Source of the DNA: Aquirufa aurantiipilula
Lineage (GTDB): Bacteria > Bacteroidota > Bacteroidia > Cytophagales > Spirosomataceae
NCBI RefSeq assembly: GCF_019923745.1
Contig: NZ_JAANOG010000013.1
Coordinates: forward strand, 1-55,579
Length of the DNA: 55,579 bases
Direction of reading: 5' to 3'
Part shown: one piece after another, positions 9,076 to 17,095 of the stretch
Position numbering within the stretch: the stretch's first letter is position 1
Layout: the number at the start of each line of letters is the position of its first letter
Translations under genes and position numbers: made by a program
Notes under the pieces: model-generated
Seen by the model: only the letters and a program-made list of their open reading frames with translations
The model's database searches: none
Told to the model about the DNA's origin: nothing

Positions 9076-9897
9076 TTAGTCCTTAAAAATAAAACTTAAT
9101 TCCTTTATTTCATATACTTGTTCGCCTATGTGTTTTTCCATGATTAAAAGGCCTTGAGCATTGACTCTTAGAATTTTACCAACAAATTCATGTTGAATAT
9201 CTTGATATGTGTGCCATTCTTGGAATCTGAATAATTTCTGATGATAGACTTCGTCTAGCAAATGGAATTTTTGCTCTAAAAAATGTAAATATTCTTGTTC
9301 AATGCCAGCTGAAATATGCTTGTAGATGTCAAGCAGGTCAAAGGATTGAGGTGACTTCATCCATGACTTTAAGGAGCATGCACGTAAATCTGCGAAGTTG
9401 GTTTGGTTGATATTTAGTCCAATTCCCACAATGGAAAAGGTCCATTGGCCTGATTGGAAATTATTTTCAATCAATATGCCACCTAATTTTTTACCATCTA
9501 GGTACAAGTCATTGGGCCATTTGATACTTAGTGGGAGCTTTTCTCCATAGTTTTCGATCGCCCAATTTTGTAGACCATGTAGGATACCTAGGGCTACAGC
9601 CTTACTGAGGTAAAATTGATTTTCGAGTAAAGCATGAGGTGGCTTGAGCAAATAAGACAGCAATAGGTTTTGATCTGGTTCTGCCTGCCAGGTATTTCCT
9701 CTTTGACCTCTACCCGCACTTTGATGACCTGCTACCCAAGCAAATCCTTCGGGAATATTGCTTTCTAATGACTCTTGAAAAGCCATGGAATTGGTGGAAG
9801 GGCAGCTGGGAATGTATTTCGCCAATTTGCCTATGAACCGGGTTGGTGCGTGGTAATTGTTCAAATTTATTTGTAATTTTAAGCTTGTGTAGAACAA
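9076..9897 (-). CDS. birA: Biotin--[acetyl-CoA carboxylase] ligase
   Basis: This protein attaches biotin to the carrier protein of biotin-dependent carboxylases. The hallmark blocks are STNSMA near residue 35, GHQSAGRGQRGNTW (biotinyl-AMP binding loop), and SIKWPNDLYLDGKKLGGILIE with the catalytic lysine, followed by VGIGLNINQT. There is no N-terminal DNA-binding domain, so this is a monofunctional (non-repressor) form, as usual in Bacteroidota. The start is uncertain: no ATG precedes the STN motif. The frame opens with TTG at 9897, and a second TTG at 9864 is equally possible, giving 273 or 262 residues. It is divergent from rsfS with 57 bp between them. Confidence 0.94.
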   Translation of the reverse strand: MFYTSLKLQINLNNYHAPTRFIGKLAKYIPSCPSTNSMAFQESLESNIPEGFAWVAGHQSAGRGQRGNTWQAEPDQNLLLSYLLKPPHALLENQFYLSKAVALGILHGLQNWAIENYGEKLPLSIKWPNDLYLDGKKLGGILIENNFQSGQWTFSIVGIGLNINQTNFADLRACSLKSWMKSPQSFDLLDIYKHISAGIEQEYLHFLEQKFHLLDEVYHQKLFRFQEWHTYQDIQHEFVGKILRVNAQGLLIMEKHIGEQVYEIKELSFIFKD

Positions 9898-9954
9898 ATT
9901 TAAATTTTTAATCGTTAAGATAGTTCTCTATAAACATTTAGATCAAAACAATAT

Positions 9955-10341
9955 ATGCGTAAAAGTTCCATTAAGTCCCCCAAAGAAGATATCTCGGAAG
10001 AAATTGTGAATTGGGTAGTCAAGGGGATGCAAGAAAAGAAGGCACAGGAAATCATGGTATTGGACTTACGCGGTGTACAAAATGCATTCACGGATTTTTT
10101 TGTGATTTGTTCCGGTACTTCAGATACTCAGATTGATGCTATTGCGGATTCTGTCGATAAAGAAATTTGGGAGGCAGGTAAATTACATGCCCATTCCATT
10201 GAAGGAAAGGCCAATCGTGAGTGGATTTTGATGGATTATTATGATGTCATCGTTCACGTATTTTTAAAGGAAAAAAGATCCTTTTTTAAATTAGAAGAAT
10301 TATGGGGAGATGCTAAATTCACCATCATTCCGGAATTATAA
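9955..10341 (+). CDS. rsfS: Ribosome silencing factor RsfS
   Basis: RsfS (YbeB/Iojap family) binds ribosomal protein uL14 and blocks subunit joining during starvation. The family core is seen as VLDLRGVQNAFTDFFVICSGTSDTQIDAIADSV, then the WEAGKLHAHSIEGKANREWILMDYYDVIVHVF region with the conserved E-G...W.L.D. The protein is 128 residues, with a slightly longer N-terminus than the E. coli protein. It is 78 bp upstream of ftsH in the same direction, a conserved order in Bacteroidota as far as I recall. Confidence 0.95.
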   Translation: MRKSSIKSPKEDISEEIVNWVVKGMQEKKAQEIMVLDLRGVQNAFTDFFVICSGTSDTQIDAIADSVDKEIWEAGKLHAHSIEGKANREWILMDYYDVIVHVFLKEKRSFFKLEELWGDAKFTIIPEL

Positions 10342-10419
10342 TCTGGATTTTGTAGAATTTTTTCTCGAAAAGAAACTTAATCACTCCGCTACATTGTTAC
10401 AAGCCCAAATAGATAACCA

Positions 10420-12555
10420 ATGGCAAAACAAGTAAACAATTCAAAGAATACTAAGAGGTCTGGAATTCCCCCTCGATTACCTAAAAAACCTGTTGGAGGC
10501 ATGCAAAGCTGGATGGTCATTGGTTTGATGATCGCTGTCGTGAGTATGTTCTTCTTTACTAAACAACGCACATTACAAGAGATTTCCCAAAAACAATTTG
10601 AGTCGATGTTGATTCAAAAAGAAGTGGAAGGAGTGACCATTGTCAATGATAAATTGGTAGAAGTTAATCTGAAACCAAATTTTGTTGCTAAGTATTTCAA
10701 AAACTCACCTCAAGGCCTTATTTCAGTAAAACAAGGTCCTCATTTTGAGTTTCAAATTATTTCCAAAGAAGGTTTTGAGCGTTTTTTAGAGGATAGACAA
10801 AAGGCCTTTCCTCGCAATGAGCAGATCATGGCCAAGCCAGAAACACGTACAGGACCTTTGGATTGGTTGGGTACTTGGGGTTTCTTTATCTTAATGGGCC
10901 TAAGTTTCTATTTCCTTTTCTTCCGCATGGGAGGAGGTGGCGGTGCCGGTGGACAAATCTTCAATATCGGTCGTAGTAAAGCTACCTTGATTGAAGGGGA
11001 GTCTAAAGTTCGCGTAACTTTCAACGATGTGGCTGGTTTAGATGAAGCCAAAGAAGAGATTCAGGAGATTGTAGAATTCTTAAAATTCCCTAAAAAATTC
11101 ACGGATTTAGGAGGTAAAATTCCCAAAGGTGCCTTATTAGTAGGCCCTCCGGGAACAGGTAAGACCTTGTTGGCAAAAGCCGTTGCAGGTGAAGCTGGTG
11201 TACCATTCTTCTCACTTTCAGGTTCTGATTTTGTGGAAATGTTTGTTGGGGTAGGAGCGGCTCGTGTACGTGATTTGTTTAAGCAAGCCAAAGAGAAAGC
11301 ACCTTGTATTATTTTCATTGATGAAATTGATGCAGTAGGCCGTTCTCGTGGACGAGGTTCTATGCCAGGTGCCAATGATGAAAGAGAAAATACGTTGAAC
11401 TCACTATTGGTGGAGATGGATGGTTTTGCTACGGATTCAGGAATTATCATCATGGCTGCAACTAACCGTCCTGATGTTTTGGATTCCGCCTTATTGCGCC
11501 CGGGTCGTTTTGATCGTACTATCAGTATCGACAAACCTGATATCATCGGTCGTGAGGCTATTTTTAAAGTACACATTAAGCCACTAAAATTGGCGAATGG
11601 AGTCGATGTGAAAGAGTTAGCGGCTCAAACTCCAGGTTTTGCTGGAGCGGAAATTGCCAATGTGTGTAATGAGGCTGCTTTGATAGCTGCACGTAGAAAT
11701 AAAGTAGCGGTGGAAATGACCGATTTCCAAGAGGCGATGGATCGTGTGATTGGAGGTTTAGAGAAGAAAAATAAATTGATTTCTCCAGAAGAGAAGAATA
11801 TTGTAGCTCACCATGAAGCTGGACATGCTATTGCGGGCTGGTTCTTGGAGCATGCAAACCCATTAGTGAAAGTGTCTATTGTTCCTCGTGGGGTGGCGGC
11901 ATTGGGTTATGCACAGTACTTGCCGAAAGAGCAATTCTTGTATCGTACCGAGCAATTGATGGATGAGATGTGCGTGACCTTAGGAGGTCGTGCAGCTGAA
12001 GAAATCATTTTTGGTAAAGTATCTACTGGAGCACAAAATGATTTAGAGCGAATCACCAAATTAGCTTATTCTATGGTGACGGTTTATGGTATGAATGATA
12101 AGTTGGGTAATATCTCTTATTACGATTCCAAAGGGACCGAATACCAATTCAATAAGCCATATTCAGAAACCACGGCTCGTGAAATTGATGAAGAGGTTCG
12201 CAAGATTATTGCAGAAGCCTACAAGAGAACATTAGCTTTATTGCGTTCTAAGAAAGCCAAATTGATTATTTTGGCAGAGCAATTGTTGAAAAAAGAGGTT
12301 TTGTTCCAAAGCGATTTAGAAGCTTTGGTGGGTCCTCGTCCATTTGAGCAATTAACTTCCTACCAAGAGTACATCAAAGGAGAGACAGAAAAGAAGCGTA
12401 AGGAAGCCAAAGATGAGCGTGATTTAGCTGAAAAGGCAGAATCTGCACCTCAAGTAGAAGAAGTCAAGAAAACGATTAGAAAGCCTAGAGCTAAAGCTGT
12501 AAAAAAGGAAGAAACCATAGCTTCCAATGACAATTCCAGCGAATCGGCCGTTTAA
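10420..12555 (+). CDS. ftsH: ATP-dependent zinc metalloprotease FtsH
   Basis: FtsH is a membrane-anchored AAA+ protease that degrades misfolded membrane proteins and regulatory proteins. Two transmembrane segments lie near residues 29-46 and 144-166 and bracket a periplasmic domain. A glycine-rich linker follows. The AAA module has Walker A GPPGTGKT (about 241-248), Walker B IIFIDEIDA and the SRH with NRPDVLD. The zinc site HEAGH is at 465-469, and the third zinc ligand lies in the TGAQNDLERIT region. The protein is 711 residues, with a lysine-rich C-terminal tail (about 655-711) that is longer than in E. coli. A strong terminator follows the stop directly. Confidence 0.98.
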   Translation: MAKQVNNSKNTKRSGIPPRLPKKPVGGMQSWMVIGLMIAVVSMFFFTKQRTLQEISQKQFESMLIQKEVEGVTIVNDKLVEVNLKPNFVAKYFKNSPQGLISVKQGPHFEFQIISKEGFERFLEDRQKAFPRNEQIMAKPETRTGPLDWLGTWGFFILMGLSFYFLFFRMGGGGGAGGQIFNIGRSKATLIEGESKVRVTFNDVAGLDEAKEEIQEIVEFLKFPKKFTDLGGKIPKGALLVGPPGTGKTLLAKAVAGEAGVPFFSLSGSDFVEMFVGVGAARVRDLFKQAKEKAPCIIFIDEIDAVGRSRGRGSMPGANDERENTLNSLLVEMDGFATDSGIIIMAATNRPDVLDSALLRPGRFDRTISIDKPDIIGREAIFKVHIKPLKLANGVDVKELAAQTPGFAGAEIANVCNEAALIAARRNKVAVEMTDFQEAMDRVIGGLEKKNKLISPEEKNIVAHHEAGHAIAGWFLEHANPLVKVSIVPRGVAALGYAQYLPKEQFLYRTEQLMDEMCVTLGGRAAEEIIFGKVSTGAQNDLERITKLAYSMVTVYGMNDKLGNISYYDSKGTEYQFNKPYSETTAREIDEEVRKIIAEAYKRTLALLRSKKAKLIILAEQLLKKEVLFQSDLEALVGPRPFEQLTSYQEYIKGETEKKRKEAKDERDLAEKAESAPQVEEVKKTIRKPRAKAVKKEETIASNDNSSESAV

Positions 12556-12563
12556 CGAATGTT

Positions 12564-12589
12564 GGGGTGGCTAAGCCACCCCTTTTTTT
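12564..12589 (+). terminator. Strong intrinsic terminator after ftsH
   Basis: GGGGTGGC (12564-12571), loop TAA, GCCACCCC (12575-12582) and seven T residues (12583-12589). The next gene, lpxH, begins with its ATG at 12590, with no gap. The terminator is therefore also the immediate leader of lpxH. Confidence 0.9.
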
Positions 12590-13402
12590 ATGAAACATAT
12601 TCAGGTAGCAGTTGGTAAAAAGGTCTATTTCGCCTCTGATTTTCATTTGGGTTTTCCGAATGAAAAGGAAAGTAGGGAGCGAGAAACTTATTTATTAAAC
12701 TGGCTAGATCAAGTCAAACCAGATGCCCAAGCTTTATTTTTGTTGGGCGACTTGTTTGATTTTTGGTTTGAATATCAAAAAGCCGTTCCCAAAGGATTTA
12801 TCCGTTTCTTAGGGAAGCTTGCTGAATTATCTGATTCAGGTATAGAACTACACATTTTTGTTGGGAATCATGATCTATGGATGTATGACTATTTTCAAGA
12901 AGAATTGGATGCTAAGATTTATCGTCGTCCTGAGCGTTTTCTCTTGACATTTAGCGATGGATCTAGCAAATCTATCTTGGTGGGCCATGGGGATGGTTTA
13001 GGGCCAGGAGATTATGGATATAAAGCCCTGAAGCATGTATTTACGAATAAGCTAGCTCAGTTTTTATTTCAATGGCTACATCCAGACTTAGGAATTCGAT
13101 TGGCACATGCCTGGTCCAATACCCGAAAGACCAATGCCATTACCCAGGGAGTTGTACCCTTTCATCCTGAAACCGATTATATTCTTCAATTTGTGCAGGA
13201 TCAATACCAACAAGACCTTATTCAACATCAAGTATCTTCCAGTTACATTTTTGGACATCGGCATCATCCCGTTGCATGGGAGCTAGGAACTGATGCCACA
13301 TATTATAACTTGGGGGATTGGTTTAGTCCAGCATTATGTAATGCTTACTTTTTACGTATTGACGCTCATGAAAATTCTTTCCAAAAGTATTCCGCTTCCT
13401 AG
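12590..13402 (+). CDS. lpxH: UDP-2,3-diacylglucosamine diphosphatase (LpxH-type)
   Basis: This calcineurin-like metallophosphoesterase cleaves UDP-2,3-diacylglucosamine to lipid X in lipid A synthesis. The metal-binding motifs appear in order: ASDFHLG, LGDLFDFW, VGNHDLW, GHGDGLG and GHRHHP. The 270 residues fit the Bacteroidota LpxH branch. No later Met codon precedes the first motif except the ATG at 12590, so the start abutting the ftsH terminator is likely real. A transcript made by read-through would carry the hairpin directly at the start codon. Its last 35 bp overlap the start of the GH32 gene. The lipid A role fits the waaA gene further along. Confidence 0.92.
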   Translation: MKHIQVAVGKKVYFASDFHLGFPNEKESRERETYLLNWLDQVKPDAQALFLLGDLFDFWFEYQKAVPKGFIRFLGKLAELSDSGIELHIFVGNHDLWMYDYFQEELDAKIYRRPERFLLTFSDGSSKSILVGHGDGLGPGDYGYKALKHVFTNKLAQFLFQWLHPDLGIRLAHAWSNTRKTNAITQGVVPFHPETDYILQFVQDQYQQDLIQHQVSSSYIFGHRHHPVAWELGTDATYYNLGDWFSPALCNAYFLRIDAHENSFQKYSAS

Positions 13403-14882
13403 CATACTAGTTAGCTTATTGATGCTCATTTCTTTGACTATTTCAGCTCAAAGCCCTACTGAACATTGGAGGCCATCCATTCACTTTTCTCCGAAAAAGA
13501 ACTGGATGAATGATCCCAACGGATTGATCTATTTTAAAGGATATTATCACTTGTTTTTTCAGCATAACCCCAAGGGAAATGACTGGGGGAACATGAGCTG
13601 GGGACATGCCCGAAGCAAAGATTTATGGCACTGGGAAGAGCTTCCTGTGGCTATTCCACACGGAGAAGAATTTATTTTTTCTGGTTGTGTGGTTTGGGAT
13701 AAAGACCATGTGTCGGGTCTGGGAGATGCTAGCAAAGATCTATTAGTTGCCATCTATACGGCCGATTATCCCAATAAAAAACAAGAACAACATCTCGCAT
13801 ATTCCAATGATGATGGTTTGACATGGAAGAAATACGATCAAAATCCGATTTTAGATATTCAATTATTGAATTTCCGAGACCCCAATATCATCTGGCATCA
13901 TTCTAGTAAGCAGTTTATTATGTCAGTGGCAAAACCCTTGGATCGTTCCGTTCAATTTTATGGATCTAAGAATTTATTGAAATGGGATTTACTTAGTGAA
14001 TTCAGTAATCAAGGGGAATTAGAAATGATATGGGAATGTCCTTCCTTGGTTGAATTACCCATTGAAGGCAGAGAAAAGGAGAGCAAATGGGTATTATTTA
14101 ACTCCTCTCAAGGTGTGCAAAAGGGTTTTGTGGGAATGCAATATTTTGTGGGAGAATTCAATGGTAAGACCTTTATCAATGAAAACACAAGTGATACCAA
14201 ATTATTTGTTGATTATGGTAAGGATTTTTATGCAGCTATTCCATTTTATAACACTGCCCCTAATGAAGTTATGTGGCTAGGATGGGCACTGAGTTGGCAA
14301 TATGCCAAAGAGCAACCAACTTTCCCTTGGAAAGGCCAGATGTCGTCGGTTAGAAAGTTGAGTTTGGTCGATACCCATGAAGGCTTGAGATTGAAACAAG
14401 ATTTTCAACCCGATTTTAGTTCACTTGAACCTACTTTTCAGGCAAAGGACATTTCTATTTCTAAGCCTAAAATCTTGAATGGGATGAAGATGTTACAAGG
14501 GAAATCTTATCTGATTGATTTAGAAATAGAGTCAACGAATGCCGATCGTTGGGGATTAAAGTGGCAATCAGTGGATAATCCGAAAGAGTATACGGTGGTC
14601 GCTTTTGATGAGAATAAAAAACAATGGTTCATCGATCGTTCTCATTCTGGGAAGATTCTAAGCCCTGGTTTTTTCAAATTGGATGCTGCCCCATGGGTTG
14701 AAGGGAAGGCAAAACATGTACGTGTATTGGTTGACCATTCAATGCTCGAGCTATTGGCTCAGGAGGGTACTGTGGCTATTTCTTCGCTTCGATTCCCTCA
14801 TTCTATCAAGGAAAATCTTTCTGTTTTTTCGGAGAAAGGTAAATTAGATTTAAAACAAATTACGATTTGGGAGGTGAAATAA
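13368..14882 (+). CDS. Glycoside hydrolase family 32 (fructan/levan hydrolase)
   Basis: GH32 enzymes hydrolyse beta-fructosidic bonds in sucrose, inulin or levan. The N-terminus (MKILSKSIPLPSILVSLLML through ISAQ, residues 1-28) is a signal peptide, so the enzyme is exported. The catalytic triad is visible: nucleophile Asp49 in WMNDPNG, stabiliser Asp171 in FRDPN, and acid/base Glu223 in WECPS. The C-terminal 150 residues form the beta-sandwich with DHSMLELLAQEG. It has 504 residues with the ATG at 13368; a longer frame from 13293 lies entirely within lpxH and lacks a signal peptide. It overlaps lpxH by 35 bp. No SusC/SusD or fructose transporter gene is nearby, so this is an isolated fructanase. 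Confidence 0.94.
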   Translation: MKILSKSIPLPSILVSLLMLISLTISAQSPTEHWRPSIHFSPKKNWMNDPNGLIYFKGYYHLFFQHNPKGNDWGNMSWGHARSKDLWHWEELPVAIPHGEEFIFSGCVVWDKDHVSGLGDASKDLLVAIYTADYPNKKQEQHLAYSNDDGLTWKKYDQNPILDIQLLNFRDPNIIWHHSSKQFIMSVAKPLDRSVQFYGSKNLLKWDLLSEFSNQGELEMIWECPSLVELPIEGREKESKWVLFNSSQGVQKGFVGMQYFVGEFNGKTFINENTSDTKLFVDYGKDFYAAIPFYNTAPNEVMWLGWALSWQYAKEQPTFPWKGQMSSVRKLSLVDTHEGLRLKQDFQPDFSSLEPTFQAKDISISKPKILNGMKMLQGKSYLIDLEIESTNADRWGLKWQSVDNPKEYTVVAFDENKKQWFIDRSHSGKILSPGFFKLDAAPWVEGKAKHVRVLVDHSMLELLAQEGTVAISSLRFPHSIKENLSVFSEKGKLDLKQITIWEVK

Positions 14883-14884
14883 GG

Positions 14885-14915
14885 TTCATTCGCACACTTT
14901 ATTTTCGTATCTTCG
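14885..14915 (+). promoter_or_regulatory. Possible promoter of the desaturase gene
   Basis: TATCTTCG at 14908-14915 resembles the Bacteroidota -7 element TAnnTTTG, with TTC at 14885-14887 as a weak -33 element 20 bases upstream. It lies 33 bp before the desaturase ATG. Confidence 0.35.
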
Positions 14916-14947
14916 TTTAATTTAATAATTCAAACTAAACACATCTC

Positions 14948-15928
14948 ATGTCTCAATTTGCTAATCGTGTGGAGGTCATGTCTGAACTTGCCAAAAACAT
15001 GGACGCTTATGTCCAGGAGTATTTGAATCCAATTGATTCCAATTGGCAGCCTTCTGATATGTTACCTGATTCAACGAAAGAAAACTTTTTGAATGAGGTG
15101 AAATTATTGCAAGAAGCAGCTAAGGAACTTCCTTATGATTATTGGGCGGTATTGATTGGAGATACGATTACAGAGGAAGCTTTGCCTACTTATGAATCGT
15201 GGTTAATGGCGATGGATTCTGTAAACCAAGTAGAGGACCAAGGTCAAGGTTGGGTACAATGGATTCGTAGCTGGACAGCCGAAGAGAACCGTCATGGTAA
15301 TTTATTAAGCACCTATTTATACCTTTCAGGTAAAGTAGATATGCGTGCTATGGCTGTTTCAACACAGTATTTAATTGCCGATGGTTTTGACATTGGAACA
15401 TCTTCAGATCCATATAGAAATTTTGTGTATACCTCTTTTCAGGAGATGGCGACCAATATTTCTCACCGTAGAACGGCTTCTTTGGCCAAGCAACATGGTA
15501 ATCCACAATTGTCACGTATGTGTGCTCAAATAGCCGCAGATGAATTACGCCATGCCAAAGCCTATCGTCGTTTTGTAAGTGAAATTTTCAAATTAGATCC
15601 TTCTGAAATGATGTTGGCATTTGCCGATATGATGAAAAAGAAAATTGTCATGCCTGCACATTTCTTGCGTGAAATCAATGGTCAGAAAAGTTCTTTATTT
15701 GAGCATTTTTCAGATGCCGCACAGCGCATAGGTGTGTATACTACCCAGGATTATGTCACCATCATGCAAGGTTTAATCCAAGATTGGGAAGTGGAAAAAA
15801 TCACGGGCTTGAATGATGCGGCAGAAAAAGCTAGAGATTATGTAGCTGCTTTGCCGGCTCGACTAGAGCGCTTGGCGGATCGTATCAAAATTCCTGAATT
15901 AGCTTATCCATTTACTTGGATTGCTTAA
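14948..15928 (+). CDS. Acyl-[acyl-carrier-protein] desaturase
   Basis: This soluble diiron desaturase introduces a cis double bond into acyl-ACP, adjusting membrane fluidity. It belongs to the ferritin-like type-2 desaturases (plant stearoyl-ACP desaturase family). The paired iron motifs ExxH are clear: EENRH (Glu113, His116) and DELRH (Glu199, His202). The first-helix glutamate in DTITEEALPTYE (about residues 76-87) supplies another ligand. Length is 326 residues, a little shorter than the plant enzymes, which have a transit peptide. A candidate promoter lies just upstream. The RNA methyltransferase gene follows after 16 bp and is probably co-transcribed. Confidence 0.93.
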   Translation: MSQFANRVEVMSELAKNMDAYVQEYLNPIDSNWQPSDMLPDSTKENFLNEVKLLQEAAKELPYDYWAVLIGDTITEEALPTYESWLMAMDSVNQVEDQGQGWVQWIRSWTAEENRHGNLLSTYLYLSGKVDMRAMAVSTQYLIADGFDIGTSSDPYRNFVYTSFQEMATNISHRRTASLAKQHGNPQLSRMCAQIAADELRHAKAYRRFVSEIFKLDPSEMMLAFADMMKKKIVMPAHFLREINGQKSSLFEHFSDAAQRIGVYTTQDYVTIMQGLIQDWEVEKITGLNDAAEKARDYVAALPARLERLADRIKIPELAYPFTWIA

Positions 15929-15944
15929 TTAATTCGTTTACTAC

Positions 15945-16481
15945 ATGTCAAAGAAGTTATCCATGGACGAGCTAAATCGGCTCGATGTTCCTGCTTTTAA
16001 AGCATTGGAAAAATTCCCCTATGTGCTTGTCATGGATGACATTCGTAGCATGAACAATATAGGCTCTGCTTTTCGAACAGCAGATGCTTTTCGATGTGAG
16101 AAAATATATTTGTGCGGCATCAGTGCGCAACCACCACATCGTGAAATCACTAAAACAGCTTTAGGTGCTGATGAATCCGTCGATTGGGAATATTGCGCTA
16201 CCTCATCAGATTGTATTGCTTTGTTACAAGCACAAGGTTTTAAAATCATCTCAGTAGAACAGGTTGAAGCATCTCAATCCTTGCAAAATTTCATGCCGGA
16301 AGAAGGGGTAAAGTATGCTTTTGTTTTTGGGAATGAAGTGTTTGGAGTTCAAGATGAATGGATAGCAGTGAGTGATACTTGCTTGGAAATTCCTCAATTT
16401 GGTACCAAACATTCGTTGAATGTATCTGTCAGTCTGGGAATTGTGGTTTGGGATTTTGTCTCAAAAAGCCAGTTTAAATAA
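15945..16481 (+). CDS. TrmH/SpoU-family RNA 2'-O-methyltransferase
   Basis: This SPOUT methyltransferase uses SAM to methylate a ribose 2'-hydroxyl in tRNA or rRNA. The three family motifs are seen: motif 1 DDIRSMNNIGSAFRTADAF (about residues 31-49), motif 2 YAFVFGNEVFGV, and motif 3 IPQFGTKHSLNVSVSLGIVVW. With 178 residues it is the minimal SPOUT core without the N-terminal substrate-binding extension of RlmB. The target nucleotide cannot be assigned from sequence. A weak stem-loop terminator follows. Confidence 0.9.
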   Translation: MSKKLSMDELNRLDVPAFKALEKFPYVLVMDDIRSMNNIGSAFRTADAFRCEKIYLCGISAQPPHREITKTALGADESVDWEYCATSSDCIALLQAQGFKIISVEQVEASQSLQNFMPEEGVKYAFVFGNEVFGVQDEWIAVSDTCLEIPQFGTKHSLNVSVSLGIVVWDFVSKSQFK

Positions 16482-16506
16482 GATTCATTCTTATTTAACT
16501 TTTTGT
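16474..16506 (+). terminator. A/T-rich stem-loop after the methyltransferase gene
   Basis: TTAAATAAGA (16474-16483) and TCTTATTTAA (16489-16498) form a perfect 10-bp stem with a 5-base loop, followed by CTTTTTG. The stem has only two G-C pairs, so efficiency is doubtful. Its left arm overlaps the stop codon of the gene. Confidence 0.45.
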
Positions 16507-16580
16507 TCAAAAACTTAACACAAATAAATTTTTATTCCTGTAAATCTTTTCTAGATTTAGGCCTATAGTAATAAACATGT

Positions 16581-16997
16581 ATGAGCAAAGCTGACAAATC
16601 ATTAATGGAACAACTAGCATTATCTATTTTGCCAAAATTAAGTGGCTTAAATGATAAAAATGCTAAAAAAATGGTCAATACGGCAGATAAGGCCATTGAA
16701 ACAATTGTTAAAAAATTCCAGAAATTAAAAGACCAACAAGTAAAAGCCTTGGCGGAATTGAAAGAGAAGGAAGCTAAGAGAGCGAAAAAACAATTGGAAA
16801 AAGAGGCTAAAAAGAAAGATAAATTAGCCAAGAAAGCTGCCAAAGACAAGCAAATTGCCTTGTTGACCAAAGGAACTAAAGTAGCCAATTCAGATGTAGT
16901 ATCTTCGGCACCAGTTAGTCCTAAAAAATCACCTGCAAAATCCAAAACTACAGCTGCTAGCCCAGCTAGAAAAAAGAGAACGGTAGTAGCTAAATAA
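16581..16997 (+). CDS. Lysine/alanine-rich coiled-coil protein with histone-like tail
   Basis: I do not recognise a family. The 138-residue protein begins with about 50 residues predicted as alpha-helix (SLMEQLALSILPKLSGLNDK). A strongly charged helix follows (about 50-95), dominated by Lys, Glu and Ala and likely coiled-coil. The tail has PKK, PAK and ARKK motifs (about 112-138) that recall histone H1/Hc1-like DNA-binding tails. Net charge is clearly positive, so nucleoid binding is a reasonable guess, but so is RNA binding. It stands alone with its own terminator (17025-17070). The opposite strand has an open frame of similar length that is only a shadow of the A/K-rich codons. Confidence 0.72.
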   Translation: MSKADKSLMEQLALSILPKLSGLNDKNAKKMVNTADKAIETIVKKFQKLKDQQVKALAELKEKEAKRAKKQLEKEAKKKDKLAKKAAKDKQIALLTKGTKVANSDVVSSAPVSPKKSPAKSKTTAASPARKKRTVVAK

Positions 16998-17024
16998 GGC
17001 TATTTCGTTTATCCCTATAATTTT

Positions 17025-17070
17025 GCGTTCATCCATTTTTAGACAAATAGGATGAGCGCATTTTTTATTT
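17025..17070 (+). terminator. Intrinsic terminator after the lysine-rich protein
   Basis: GCGTTCATCC (17025-17034) and GGATGAGCGC (17050-17059) pair with one G-U, around a 15-base loop, followed by ATTTTTTATTTT. It ends the 16581-16997 gene, 26 bp before the ABC ATPase start. Confidence 0.75.
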
Positions 17071-17095
17071 TAGGTGAAATTTAACATACCCTAAC

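Noticed and set aside
11061-11576. 171-codon antisense frame in ftsH
   Set aside because: Lies entirely opposite the AAA domain; composition is the shadow of conserved glycine and alanine codons.
16532-16945. 137-codon frame antisense to the lysine-rich protein
   Set aside because: Hydrophobic F/L/A-rich product is the complement of K/E/A codons; no signal or family support.
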